A stretch of DNA of 64,000 bases. It comes from Trissonchulus latispiculum. Its lineage: Eukaryota; Nematoda; Enoplea; Enoplida; Ironidae. The notes below the pieces were generated by a model. That model did no database searches. It had not been told where the DNA came from and saw nothing but the letters and a program-made list of their open reading frames with translations. Made by a program: the position numbers and the translations under genes. Positions 12,891 to 25,013 of this stretch are shown piece after piece. The stretch spans positions 21,549-85,548 of the forward strand of contig JASAND010000480.1 of the NCBI GenBank assembly GCA_030248195.1, written 5' to 3'. Position 1 is the stretch's first letter. Each line of letters opens with the position of its first letter.

Positions 12891-13460
12891 TTCCACAAAA
12901 CTCCGATTTTAGCCCAAAAAACGCTTCGCTCCGCAAAAGTGCGAATCTCGATTCTGCCAAAAATCTCCGGAATCTGTTTAGTAGTTTAGGAGAAATTGAT
13001 GTTTAAAACAAAAATAATCGCAGTTTTGCCAAGATGGTTTTTCGGGAAAATCTCTAGCTTAAAGCAATAAATTCCGGCTAATAGGCATTCATAAAATGCG
13101 CATTCGGACGCTGCATCGATTTAGTATAAGCCAACTTCCATGTGGCAGTAATTTTGAAAAAACTTATTACCTCAAAAATGGCCATTTTTTACCCTAAAAA
13201 CAGTATTTTGCTTATACCGACTTAGGCACTGAAGACAGCTCAAAGGTTGTCTGTGCAAAAATGTTCGTTTCCGTGTCCTCTTTCAAGCCATAACAACCAA
13301 TCCCGTGTCTTGTCTACTTACTGGGAGCCTAAGGCTAAAAACCAAAACTTTCTTTTGGACTGGTCCCAGAATGTTAAAGAGCACGGAAATAGGTTATTTC
13401 GTAAGTTTCAGCAGTTTACGTAAAGGATTAAAGCCGTATGAGTCAAAAATACCCGAAAGG
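12891..13460. other. Unassigned sequence
   Basis: No repeat boundary, RNA gene or coding motif is recognised. Confidence 0.4.
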
Positions 13461-13480
13461 AAACCAGTACCATACGCAAC

Positions 13481-13605
13481 CCACGGCCCCGTAGGCCCCG
13501 CTAGCCTGGCAGGCCCGGTCTGCCCCGTCGGCCCGGCGCGGGCCTTGAAGCGGGCCGGGCTCTGCAGGTTAGACGGGCCGGGGCCGGGCCGGGCCGTACT
13601 CTATG
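13481..13605. repeat. GC-rich word block (GGCCCGGC)
   Basis: Dense GGCCCGGC/GCCGGGCC words in both orientations stand out sharply from AT-rich surroundings. It resembles the GC-rich interiors of hAT-type MITEs at 16.8, 23.0, 35.3 and 51.1 kb. Exact ends are not resolved. Confidence 0.5.
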
Positions 13606-13706
13606 GCCAGGTCACAGCCATACCTGCGAGAAGTCATATGTATTTTACATGCGACGAAGGAGCATTTTGGTTCTTGCAAGCCAGAAGGATCTATTTTGGT
13701 TTGCAG

Positions 13707-13895
13707 AAGACCGACTCGCCCGACGGCAGGTGCTAAGCACAGCCAGTCAGCTGCTGGGAGTGACCCGAGGCCGGGGCCTCCTCTTGTCCAGTGGCGCTGA
13801 AGGCCCCCAGAGTCTCCGCTCCCCCACGATGTGGCCAACAAATCCATCACCTTTGGATGGACTCCCCCGGACGGGATGCGGGCCGTTTCGGGACA
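13707..13895 (+). pseudogene. RPP30-like exon (RNase P/MRP protein subunit), broken
   Basis: RPP30 is a protein subunit of RNase P/MRP, which process tRNA and rRNA precursors in the nucleus. After a TTTGCAG acceptor-like site (13,700-13,706) one frame reads EDRLARRQVLSTASQLL, then GRG, then LLLSSGAEGPQSLRSP. This aligns without gaps to the conserved RPP30 C-terminal region (RD-x-x-x-RR, LL, K/R-G, L-SSGA-E/D, LRGPYDVAN). The matching HDVAN block lies in the next frame. The switch falls in a run of five C at 13,821-13,825, so one C appears lost. The block ends just before a hAT-type MITE at 13,923. No upstream exons were found. It could be a gene remnant, a captured exon, or an assembly error in a live gene. 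Confidence 0.6.
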
Positions 13896-13922
13896 GGTTG
13901 AAAGTGGGGTCCTCCTTCCCTC

Positions 13923-14133
13923 CAGGGGCGTATCCAGGATTTTGAAAAGGAGGGGGTCGAATCAGAAAAGGCTGTCTGTCAGAACCTTTTTTCTCTTAAA
14001 TGGCGAAATTTTGGGGAGAAAAGGCTGTCTGTCAGAACCTTTTTTCCCTTAAATGGCGAAATTTTGGGGGAAAATAGCTACAAATTTAAAGGGGGTCCGT
14101 ACCCCATGGACCCACCCCCTGGATACGCCCCTG
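13923..14133. mobile_element. hAT-type MITE, CAGGGGCGTATCCAGG termini
   Basis: Left end CAGGGGCGTATCCAGG at 13,923; inverse CCTGGATACGCCCCTG ends at 14,133. The interior holds two direct copies of AAAGGCTGTCTGTCAGAACC plus TTAAATGGCGAAATTTTGGG. The 8-bp flanks (CTTCCCTC and CAGTTCCC) do not clearly match, so the target duplication is uncertain. Confidence 0.7.
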
Positions 14134-15406
14134 CAGTTCCCACTTATGATTAAAAGATGTAACATAGTATTGCCTCTTATGAACTGTTTCCATGCTCTGG
14201 TCTGGCTTTTTCCTAGGCCAAAATTTCTGGTTGGGGGGAAGACTGGGGCGGCAAGTCTTGAGGGGGCACCGATTTCCAGGGGAGGCGAAACTTTTCACAA
14301 AAAATGCTTTAATCCTTTAATGCCGGATGGGCCATATGGCCCAAGTGCCCATTTTCGGCATCCTATTGTTTGGGACGGTCCAGTTGCCGGTTGGCAGTCT
14401 GGAAATTTGCTCCTTTTTTCTTCATCGCGTCCACTTTATTTTGAGAAAATATTTCCACGCCTGCTTAAAAAATCTAGTTTCTATAGGATTCCGCCGGCAA
14501 TATAAACCTTGATGATTTCAAGCCCTGTTCGAGCACTGCATTCAGAGCCGGTGGTAGTTCGGCGGCGGAAAAACTGTTTCTTCAACTGATCGGGGAGGCT
14601 GCGCATTAAAATTACGTTTAGTCTCAGAATCAACTGTTGCTCCTAGAAACGAATTAGTTGATTTTCTGCAATGGAAGTTTATCAAAAATTCGCTTTGTAT
14701 CTTTAAGTTAAATTTGAGCTTAAAAACGTTAAAATATCAACAAAAAGACCTAAAAAACCGGCGAAGCGGAACATTTTTCCAAATTTACCCTAAAAACCCT
14801 ATTTTTCTGTTGACTTTCGAAGTCTGTGATGCCTGCAGGCCTTAATCCTGGAGGCGGCGATTCTGGGGGGAGGCTACCCAAGTCGGGGGGGAGGTCGATT
14901 TTCGGGGAGGTGGTCCGCCCCCCCACATCCGCCCTGTAGGAAAAAGCCAGCTGGTGACACTTTGGAACCATCAGAGTGTTATAACTGTAAACCCACCGTT
15001 TTGAACAGTGACCATTGTTTACGCCTGTGATTTCATTATGGAAAAACGTATTTACGCGGGCGCTTCCACTATCGGGAATGGCTCTTCTCAATTCATTTCC
15101 TTAACTAGAAGGGAAAGCCAGGGCGCTGATTTTGAATAGGGCCCTGTGTTAGGCTTCCAGCGTACTCCACTGTTTGGTTAAGCTTTAGTTTGTAAAATTA
15201 ATTCATTTATTAGCTGTTCAAATTTTTTGCTGAACGCAGCTACAAGCCTAGTTCCGGGTCATGTTTCCAGTTTTGCGTTGTCTACACAATTTCAAAAAAG
15301 TTAATAATTTATACTAATCAAAAACCAAAAACGTGTCTCTGCGTACCGCTACGAATTTTGCACGTGCAAGATTTCATTTAATTTTGCTTGAAAATGCATA
15401 TATACA
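14134..15406. other. Unassigned sequence
   Basis: G-run and C-run low-complexity stretches at about 14,860-14,925. No supported gene. Confidence 0.35.
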
Positions 15407-16440
15407 CACTCTTAAAAGTAAACCAGTAGTTTTCTACTGGAAACTAGTAGTTTTCTACTGGACTCCTCCGCGACGATAAAGCACTAACTATCGGGGTAGT
15501 AGTTCCCTACTGGAGTGAACCAGTAGTCACAGTGTCTACTAGAAATTCCAGTAGTAACTACCAAAATGATCCAGTAGTTACTTAAGTCTTCAGAATCAAC
15601 TCCTGACTACTGGAAACTCCAATAGGGTCTACTGGAGGCACCCAGTAGTCAGAAAATACTGGAATAACCAGTAGATACTACTGGAATTTCCAGTAAATAC
15701 CAAGTTGCTCCAAATGCCCTCCTAGCTACTGGAACCTCCAGTAGGACCTACTGGATGTATCCAGTAGTCATAAAACTACTGGAATAACCAGTAGATACCA
15801 CTGGAATTTCCAGTAAATACCAAATTGCTCCAAATGCCGTGCTGGCTACTGGAACTTCCAGTTGGACTTACTGGAAGTATCTAGTAGTCGTAAAACTACT
15901 GGAATAACCAGTAGATACTACTGGAATTTCCAGTAACTACCAAATTGCTCCAAATGCCTTCCTGGCTACTGGAACCTCCAGTAGGACTTACTGGAAGTAT
16001 CCAGTAGTCATAAAACTACTGGAATAACCAGTAGATACTACTGGAATTTCCAGTAACTACCAAATTGCTCCAATTGCCCTCCTAGCTACTGGAACCTCCA
16101 GTAGGACCTACTGGAAGTATTCAGTAGTCAAAAAACTACTGGAATAACTAGTGGATACTACTGGAATTTCCAGTAGATACCAAATTGCTCTAATTGGCCT
16201 CCTCACTACTGGAACCTCCAGTTGGACCTACTGGAAGTAGCCAGTAGGCATAAAACTACTGGAATGACTAGTATTTACTACTGGAATTTCCAATAGATAC
16301 CAAATTGCTCCAATTGGCCTCCTCACTACTGGAACCTCCAGTAGGACCTACTGGAAGTATCCAGTAGTCATAAAACTACTGGAATAACCAGTAGATGCTA
16401 CTGGAAGTTCCAGCAGATACTACTGGAATTTCCAATAGAT
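15407..16440. repeat. Left array of CTACTGG words, 120-bp period, with TIR
   Basis: Starts with CACTCTTAAAAGTAAACC at 15,407. From about 15,540 a 120-bp unit repeats about seven times; the marker GGAATAACCA occurs at 15,661, 15,781, 15,901 and 16,021, with variants at 16,141 and 16,261 and again at 16,381. Each unit contains CTACTGG and its inverse CCAGTAG several times. The same terminus occurs in inverse form at 39,926 after another array of the same word. Confidence 0.85.
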
Positions 16441-16796
16441 ATATACCAAATACCTCCCACCCATTTATTTAGCAGATTTGGCATTTAATATATTTAAGAA
16501 ACAAATACATATAAAGATGAAAACATGCAAACACCTATACACGTATATATATACTATAGTACAATATCATACATCGGTGCAATGTACAATCTTATCAATC
16601 CCGATTCCCAAGTGCTTATACAATTCCAATATTTAAAACCACACTAAATGAGAATAACTTTAGTGAAGGAATATTTTTAACCACTCTGAGTTAACAAATC
16701 ACATTCTCTTTTTGAAAAATTCGCGGATTTTAGTGTTTTTTACATTCGCAAGCGATAGGGAATCCAGACAAATTATCATGTGACTTTGCTAATAAT

Positions 16797-17133
16797 TAGA
16801 GATGAACCGTGGCCAGGACCAGGTCGTGGCCCAGGCCTGGGCCATACTGGGCCAGGGACCGGGCCCGGGAAATTGGGTGTCCAAATCGAAAAATTTCAAA
16901 AATTTTCTCAAATTCATTTTTCAATTTCTCAATGTCAGATTTTGCAATAAGTTCTGGAATACAAACGCTGCTATCGTTGTTTTCATTCAAATCGGTGAGA
17001 AAACAAACAATACTTTGACCAGTGACTTATGTATTTTCGAGTTAAAAATTCGAACTTTGGTAAAAATATCAAGTAATTCCAAAATTTCGCTGCATTTGGC
17101 CCCGGTCCCTGGGCCAGTCCCGGTGCATCCTTA
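16797..17133. mobile_element. hAT-type MITE with 8-bp duplication CTAATAAT
   Basis: The left end TAGAGATGAACCG and right end CGGTGCATCCTTA form imperfect terminal repeats. CTAATAAT is duplicated exactly at 16,789-16,796 and 17,134-17,141. The interior contains GGCCAGG/GGCCCGGG words and a central AT-rich part homologous to the element at 35,344-35,646. Non-coding. Confidence 0.9.
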
Positions 17134-17159
17134 CTAATAATCTATAAGGATGTTTAGAT

Positions 17160-17830
17160 CAATATCACGCCGGTCACCCTTCCCATAGTAGCCGGTGAAG
17201 GGGAGTAAGAGGAATTGTTCGGCGAAAACGTGGCCGAAAAACAGTTCCTGCGCGGGTTTGACCCGGACGTCCCTCAGCTAGCGGGTGGTAGGACTCCGGA
17301 ACGTTCGGTGGGCAGAACCAACCAGCAGGTCGCTGTGCTCTCGGCCACAGTTGTCCTGATATGCTACAGCTGTAGCCATGACCTGAGTCAGCGGGAGGGC
17401 TAGAAGTGGAGTGATCGTGACAGAAATAGTTCAAAGCTTTCATTGCTCTGGTGTGTCGACAACGGCTTGTCGAAAGACATCAGAGCATCGCAGCGTTCCT
17501 CCATCCAGACAAGAGCAACGACAGCAGGTCACGTTGTTCATTATTGGGGCAGCACCAGCGCCCAGATTTGTGGACGATTTCAGTTGGAATTTGCCGATTC
17601 TGGAGTATAAGGGCGGCGTGCCCGCAGACGCAGATGATAGAGATGGTAGGGAGTGGTGGAATCCTCGTCAATCCGCAGTCGAGAACAATAGTTCTTGCTG
17701 GATGAAAGGAAATAGATGTTGGTATCCTGATGGGAGGCGAGCCCACTAAACCCGACGAGTTGGGCAAGGCTGAACGCAACACTGGGCAACAGCAACGCTC
17801 CACCAAAAGTCATTCCATTAATGGCACGCT
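17160..17830 (-). CDS. Possible small secreted cysteine-rich protein locus (unresolved)
   Basis: This 0.65-kb stretch is richer in GC than its surroundings. Minus-strand frames contain a start at 17,813 with a hydrophobic opening (MTFGGALLLPSVAFSLAQLV) like a signal peptide, followed by an open frame to 17,580. In another frame a Cys-rich stretch reads NNVTCCRCSCLDGGTLRC, then DVFRQAVVDTPEQ and a stop. The C-x-C-x(3)-G-x(2)-C pattern resembles von Willebrand type C modules, but only weakly. The segments are not in one frame, and no clear donor and acceptor joins them. It could be a multi-exon gene, a pseudogene, or chance. No function is proposed. Confidence 0.3.
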
Positions 17831-18600
17831 TATAAAAGGTTTCATCTCAAGCTTCCAGTTTGTAAACCTGAAACAAAGACTCATTATAAAAAGAAACTGA
17901 AAGGGAATATATAATTTGAATGATTTTCATAAAATTCCGGCAAAGCAGCAAATGCTTTAGAAAATTTACCACAAATTCTTAAATGTTGGCATTTATTGGC
18001 ACCATATAGCAAGCTGGAGGCAAAAAAGTCGGGATGAGGCCCAGTGGGGGGGAAGTGGTACAGTTGCGAGGGTAGCCCAGGTCTCCTTAGTGGGAAAAGC
18101 CCAAACAGTTATCCTCAAAATCACTTTTTAAAGTATATATATATATATATATATATTGGTTTCGGTTCTCGTGTTTGAAGTCTCATAAGGGAGCTTTGAC
18201 GTTTTAAAGGCTTGCCCTTTTGCCTAGCAAACCCATATATAAACAAACAAGTAACAAAAATGCTCCGCAGACAAGAGCTTAAGTGTGTGTTGGTCTGTTT
18301 ATGAAAAATTCCGGTTGTGAAAGTAAGAAACAAGTTTGGAAAATGCTAATAGGAACTGGAGTCCTTAGTTGGCTCAATTCTGGGCTTATTTTAGTGGGGG
18401 GGGTGGAATTCTGGGCTTATTCTAGTGGGGGCCCCCCATACACACCCTTCCCCCCTCAAAAAAGTGGGCTCCCCATTTAGTACCAAATTTGGCGCCCTGA
18501 AAAAATCGCTTAGAAGGCAAATTTTCAGAAGTTTTCTGAAAATGTTCAAAAGACGCCGATTTTTACTCAATCTTTGCCCTTTTCAACATTAAATCTGCTC
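17831..18600. other. Unassigned, with a short TA array
   Basis: A (TA)n run lies at about 18,135-18,155, and G-run/C-run pieces lie near 18,390-18,470. No gene seen. Confidence 0.4.
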
Positions 18601-18625
18601 ATTTTTCCTATAAAAATCAACTTTG

Positions 18626-19890
<1,265 letters not shown>

Positions 19891-19894
19891 AGCA

Positions 19895-20110
19895 ATATCC
19901 GTGTTCAAAACAATCTGGTGGCGATTTTCAAAATTTTCCATTGTTGTTGCTGTGCTTAGGTAGAAATTCCGCATTCCGTTGGGTATAACATGTCCCATAG
20001 GAGTACATATGTGGGCAATACCTGACGGACGGACCAGCACAGTTGAAACTATCGACATTTTGCAATAAGATAAGTTTCCGAAAAATGGTCAGTTTTGGAC
20101 CGATATCTGT
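19895..20110. repeat. Dispersed repeat R3, copy 1
   Basis: The segment from GTGTTCAAAACAATCT to TTTTGGACC shares extended similarity with about 22,640-22,865, including a GACGGACCA-x-CAC-x-GTTGAA block. Both copies keep a short minus-strand frame reading STVLVR, but divergence elsewhere argues against a protein. Confidence 0.65.
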
Positions 20111-20905
20111 TTTCTTTACCTATATCTCACAAACGCTTCAAGATAGCTACCGCAAAGTATACATTTCCTGAACCGGAATGATGAGATCATTCTTATCGTG
20201 AAAAATGTTCAGAAATTTCCCGTGCAATTTCAAAAGGTGCCTCTTTTACATGTCCAGAAAGATTGGTATATGCTACTCCCACTATTTTTTTCAGGAAAAG
20301 TTTGGTGTTACCGCCTTGATTGACCTTAGCAAACACCAATGGGAAATTGTTTGAAAATTCATTGCTGGCAGAATCTAAACCGTAGCCACGAAAACTTTAC
20401 ATCGTTGGATTCAGCTCATATTGAACTTGATGACTGTTATTTTTACTCACATTTGCTAGATTCGCTTTGCTGAAATTTTTAGTCAAAAATGGCATTTTTC
20501 GAAAAAATCAACAATCAAATTTTGAAATTCCAAATGAGCTGAAAGCGGATGCCTAGGTGGTCCTGAAAATCTAATCGAAACTTTTTCCATTGAGCAAGTC
20601 GCGAATAATAACCAGCCAATGTCGAAAAAGCGGCAAGGATCAAAGGATTCTGAAAATAGAAGTTTCAACAAAAGTTGAAATGTGGTGTGTAGAACTTTCG
20701 GTCAAGGAGAAAATTTTCTTGAAAAAATTGTGGTAGTACCATGTACCATTTTTCTGGACATATAAAAGCGGCACTCCTTGAAATAGCATGGGAAATTTCA
20801 AAAAATATTTTTCCCGAAAAGAAAAATTTTATCATTCCGGTTCAGAAAATGTTTTACGGTAGCTATCTTGAAGCGTTTGTGAGATATACAGAAAACAATG
20901 TCGCT
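20105..20905. mobile_element. Large fold-back, arms of about 185 bp
   Basis: The left arm (about 20,108-20,290: TTTACCTATATCTCACAAACG, CTTCAAGATAGCTACCG, TGTCCAGAAA) is repeated in inverse form at about 20,715-20,905 (TTTCTGGACAT, CGGTAGCTATCTTGAAG, CGTTTGTGAGATATA). The spacer is about 425 bp with no recognised gene. The arms are well diverged. Confidence 0.65.
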
Positions 20906-21287
20906 TTCTATATCTCTGGGCATACTATAGGCAATGGCCGTTCCCATAAACATGTGGAATCATGGAAACTAAAATGTGATTGCCTAGCCCACCCTCACAA
21001 AAGTAGGCGTGAGAATATATAATAGCGCCGAAGGAGCGAAATTTTTTTTGGAATCATAGACCCCACATATAAAACTATTTTTCATGACGTTTTTGACCAA
21101 AATATTTTCCATCTAGTCGCCTAGGTGATTATTTATCCCTAGGTGAAAAACTTTCGACCAGTGTATTTATATACAAATATCTTGAAAATAGTTAACAAAA
21201 TATGTAACAAAATTACAAAAATCTTCCTTTTCAGTTTAAATTTTCCAATTCATACTCTAACTCCCCTTCTTTTAATGTATAACCCAT

Positions 21288-21420
21288 GAGGTTCTATTTA
21301 ATCTTACTTGTGTCAACCTTCGTGGTTCTATTTAATCCTACTTTGTAGGACAACCTTCGTGGTTCTATTTAATCCTACTGTGTAGGACAACCTTTGTGGT
21401 TCCATTTAATCCCGCCGTCG
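21288..21420. repeat. Tandem repeat, TTCTATTTAATCCTAC unit
   Basis: Three to four copies of a unit of about 44 bp containing GGTTCTATTTAATCCTAC and GACAACCTTCGT. Confidence 0.75.
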
Positions 21421-21521
21421 GGTGGGAAACCCTTTGTTTTCATTTTATATATGTCATATAAAGCACTCGTCCGAAAGGCCATTAATCACTATCTGAAGGA
21501 AAGTATATAACCGCCCGGTTT

Positions 21522-21571
21522 CCCCATGCCAGGTGCGCACCTGGTGAGGCTGGGCGATGAGACGCATGGGG
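21522..21571. other. Hairpin-forming palindrome
   Basis: CCCCATG (21,522-21,528) pairs with CATGGGG (21,565-21,571). The perfect 16-bp palindrome CCAGGTGCGCACCTGG sits at 21,529-21,544. GC-rich in an AT-rich setting. Function unknown. Confidence 0.4.
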
Positions 21572-22639
21572 CTAGAGCACTCATCCTTGGGTTATATACA
21601 TGCAAGTACTTCAGCCACTGTTAACGTTAAGCACTGACGTACATATATATATATACGTTATGAAAGCAAACTAAAATTTGTAAACACCCGTATATAAGCC
21701 GGTGTATAGTCATAAAATAAACAGGGTATTTTTAGGGATATTTGTTCGGGGGGGGGGGGGGGCTTCCCGGGGGTGGGCGATTTTCCCGAGATTTTTTACT
21801 TAAATGAGACAAAAATGGTATTGTTTGGCGTATTTTGCATGGTGAAATGATAAAAGTTCTCAAAAATGCCATGATTGAAGCTAAAAATAGCTATTCTTAC
21901 GAAACAATTTTCGGCGACGCCGAAAAAGTTTTGAAAATTTGCCTATTTTTGGCAAAAATTTAGGCACCCAAAAAATCCGGGGGGGGGGGAGCAAAAATCC
22001 CGGGAGGGGACGATTTCGGGGGGAAGGCATTTTCGGGGGGGGGAGGTCACCTGTAAAAAAATACCCTGATAAACTGAAGGCGTTGAGTTTGAGTACAATT
22101 ATATACTTACAAAACAGGAAAGGAAAAATAAAAGACACTTTAAGGTGCTGGTTCGGGTATTTGCAGCAAATTTTGAAAGACTGTAATTTGCTCAATTTGT
22201 GGTGCTCAACGATAATTTTTATATCATTTCAAAGCTTAGAATGTGCTTGTTACAACTAGGTACAGTATAGCAGTCTCATTTCAACTCTTCGGCTTGAACA
22301 ACATGAAACTTGAACAACAACATGCAATAACATGAAAACAATTTTTGAACATAGATTTCTCGAAGTGTGGGAAAGCTAAAGAAAAGCGACCAGTTCAGGA
22401 ATCAAAAGAAACGTCTTCCCGTGGGCTTTTTTTCTGAAACTGTTTATCTAGTAAAGAATCTCAAGATTTTGAGAAAAACGTAAATTTTGTCCGATTTTTG
22501 TCAAAATTTTCAAGTTTGGACGCTTATTTCTCTCGAACTGAAAGACAAAACGCAAAACCATGAAAAATAGCCCTCGGCAATTGTCTCAAAAATACGTGTG
22601 TAAAGCCGTTTTTTCAGAAAATTTTTTTCAGAGAAATCC

Positions 22640-22865
22640 GTGTTCAAAACAATCTAGTTGAGATTTTCAAAATTTCACATTTTCAGTGCTGTGCGAAGGC
22701 TGAGAAGCCTCAGAGAGCTCTCCGTTGGACATGGCATGTCCTTTAGGACTACAACCATGGACAATACTTGACCGACGGACCAACACTGTTGAAGCTGTCG
22801 AAATCTTGCAATATTTGATTTTTCCAAAAATGGCCGGTTTTGGACCTCGAAAATCAATTTTCGCT
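22640..22865. repeat. Dispersed repeat R3, copy 2
   Basis: Similar to 19,895-20,110, same orientation. It ends about 100 bp before the outer hAT-type element. Confidence 0.6.
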
Positions 22866-23820
22866 GTCATCTTTTAAACCTTAACGAATCGAAGAATACT
22901 CTCAAGAGCAAAGTTGTAGGTCTTGGTGAGAGAATTCGAATGACTATAAGTTCATCTTTGTAGGGTGACCCAGAGTTGGAAGTGGGCCGCGGGTACCCAC
23001 GGGTACCCGCGGGTACCCGCAGGTACCCGCGGATAATAGAAATTTTGCTACCCGCAGGCTACCCGCGCGGGTAGTTGCGGGTATCTCTTGTCGATATATT
23101 CACTAAAATTCTAACACTTTTCTGAAAAGTGTTCGGAAAAAATAGACTTCGTGTTGGTGATTTCAAAAAATCGCTAATTTTGGCTGGGTGCCCATCTCCA
23201 AGATTACTAATTTCAGCACATATGGGCATTTGGTTAGACTTATTCTATTTGGTTAATATCCAGAAAAGTAATCAGTAATCATAATTACATGTTGTGATTC
23301 TGCAGCATGCACTGTATTTACCGAGCTCTCTACTCATTTCTTGCTTTCAGTAAGCAGACGAACTTAATACCTCAGCACACAGACTGCTATTCGCGCCGTT
23401 TATGCAAGGCTTAAATGTCTCTAATTTGATTATAAGGATATGTTCCTTTAGACGTAGGTACCCTTAGCACACCCATGACATGAGTCAAACTCATATTTGT
23501 TTGAGTCATAACGCAAATATAGATAACTTCTTGATCCACAATGTTTTTTTCCTTGATCCGCTTCTAACTTAAGAAATATTGAAGGAAATGTTCTGGTGTG
23601 CTAGGGTGCAACACTACACACCACTTTTTGAGTCAGATGATATAACTTTGCCCAATATTTAATCATATAAAATGCTCTTTGATCCACCAAGTAAAATTTC
23701 ACTAATTATGTCCAAATAAAAATTGTTAATCTTTAAACCTTGCAACAAGCAAAACTGTGACACATGAAGAACGATAGTTGTCAAATAGCTAATTTATGGC
23801 TTTTTCAATCATAACTCGTC

Positions 23821-24356
23821 ATGCATGGTTGGGGTGGGGGTTGCTTACGCGTTTATAAGTGTGTCGATTTATTTTATTGGGGAATGGCTAGCTGTTTTAA
23901 AAATATCCCCCTAGTTTTAACTACCCCACCGATTCTCCGACTCCCCTCTTCCCCCCCTGTGTATGAACGCCTTAAAACACTAAAGGAAGCCTTTTTTGAT
24001 AAGACAAACTACGAAAAAATTGACTTTTTGGCCATTTTTGGAATTTCGTAGGTGCGAATCTTTTAAGAGAGACTTTGGGGGGGGTCTTGCAGTTCGGGGG
24101 TAGACCACCAAATTTTCAAAATCCCCCCTCCAAACTTCCCAGACCCAAAGTTGCAGGAAAGGTATGAGTGGTGAGGCTGGAAATTAATCGTCTTTTCTCG
24201 CAATACAAAAACTTTACTTGAATCTGCGGCCTTTTAAAAACAAATAACGTTAATTCTTACAGTCAAGCACTCAAATTACGATTTTCGACCGTTAACTTTA
24301 AAAACATTACTGAATATTATACAGGGTAGGCGGGGGACCTCCACCTCCCTCACAAA
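23821..24356. other. Unassigned interior of the Mutator-like element
   Basis: AT-rich DNA with G-run and C-run patches between the left terminal repeat and the first nested MITE. No gene seen. Confidence 0.4.
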
Positions 24357-24723
24357 CATAGGTGTACCTTGAGAAAAAGTTGGGGGTGGGGGTAGCCGAC
24401 ATTAGGGTAGGTGGGGTGGGTCCGGAACAATCGAATGTGGGGAGGGGGTAAATTTTTCTTAAAAAATTAAAGAAAAAATTGCGATTTTCTTAAAGCGCTG
24501 AGTGCAACCAGTAATGGGCAATATTACAACCGATTTGGTAATTTTTTTGAAAGAAATGAAATTTTTGGGAAAAATTTCGATTTTTTCTTAATTTTGAGCC
24601 AAAATTTTTAAAATTTTGAGGATGGGATTTGGACATTTGGGGATGGGGTCTGCCTCTAGAATTCCGAGAGTGAGGTTGGGACTTCTCCATTTGGGGGAGG
24701 GGTCCCCCCCAGGTACACCTATG
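24357..24723. mobile_element. CATAGGTGTA-family MITE, copy 1
   Basis: CATAGGTGTACC starts at 24,357 and GGTACACCTATG ends at 24,723. Flanks CTCACAAA (24,349-24,356) and CTCCCAAA (24,724-24,731) agree at 7 of 8 positions, as expected for a slightly aged hAT-type duplication. G-run interior. Confidence 0.75.
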
Positions 24724-24917
24724 CTCCCAAATGAACAAGCTCTAAGTCTTCCACCCCACCCCACGCATTACAAATCAAAGACTCCTGCCTCACAGGTTTC
24801 AAAATTTTGACACAAAATATACAAAGTAAAAAATTCTAAAACTCCATTTTCAGAATTAATGACCAAAACATATTACTCCATTTCCGGCCTGGTTTTGATA
24901 TATGCTGAATCCTTATC

Positions 24918-24923
24918 TTTATT
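24918..24923 (-). promoter_or_regulatory. AATAAA poly(A) signal for the transposase gene
   Basis: On the minus strand AATAAA lies about 90 nt after the last stop of the transposase gene (25,014). Confidence 0.5.
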
Positions 24924-25013
24924 TATGCCATCCCCCCTCCCAAACTTTCCTCGTGGAACATCTATGAGTATTGTTCATCCTGTATCCATAGTACATTTAC
25001 AAGAACAAAGTTT

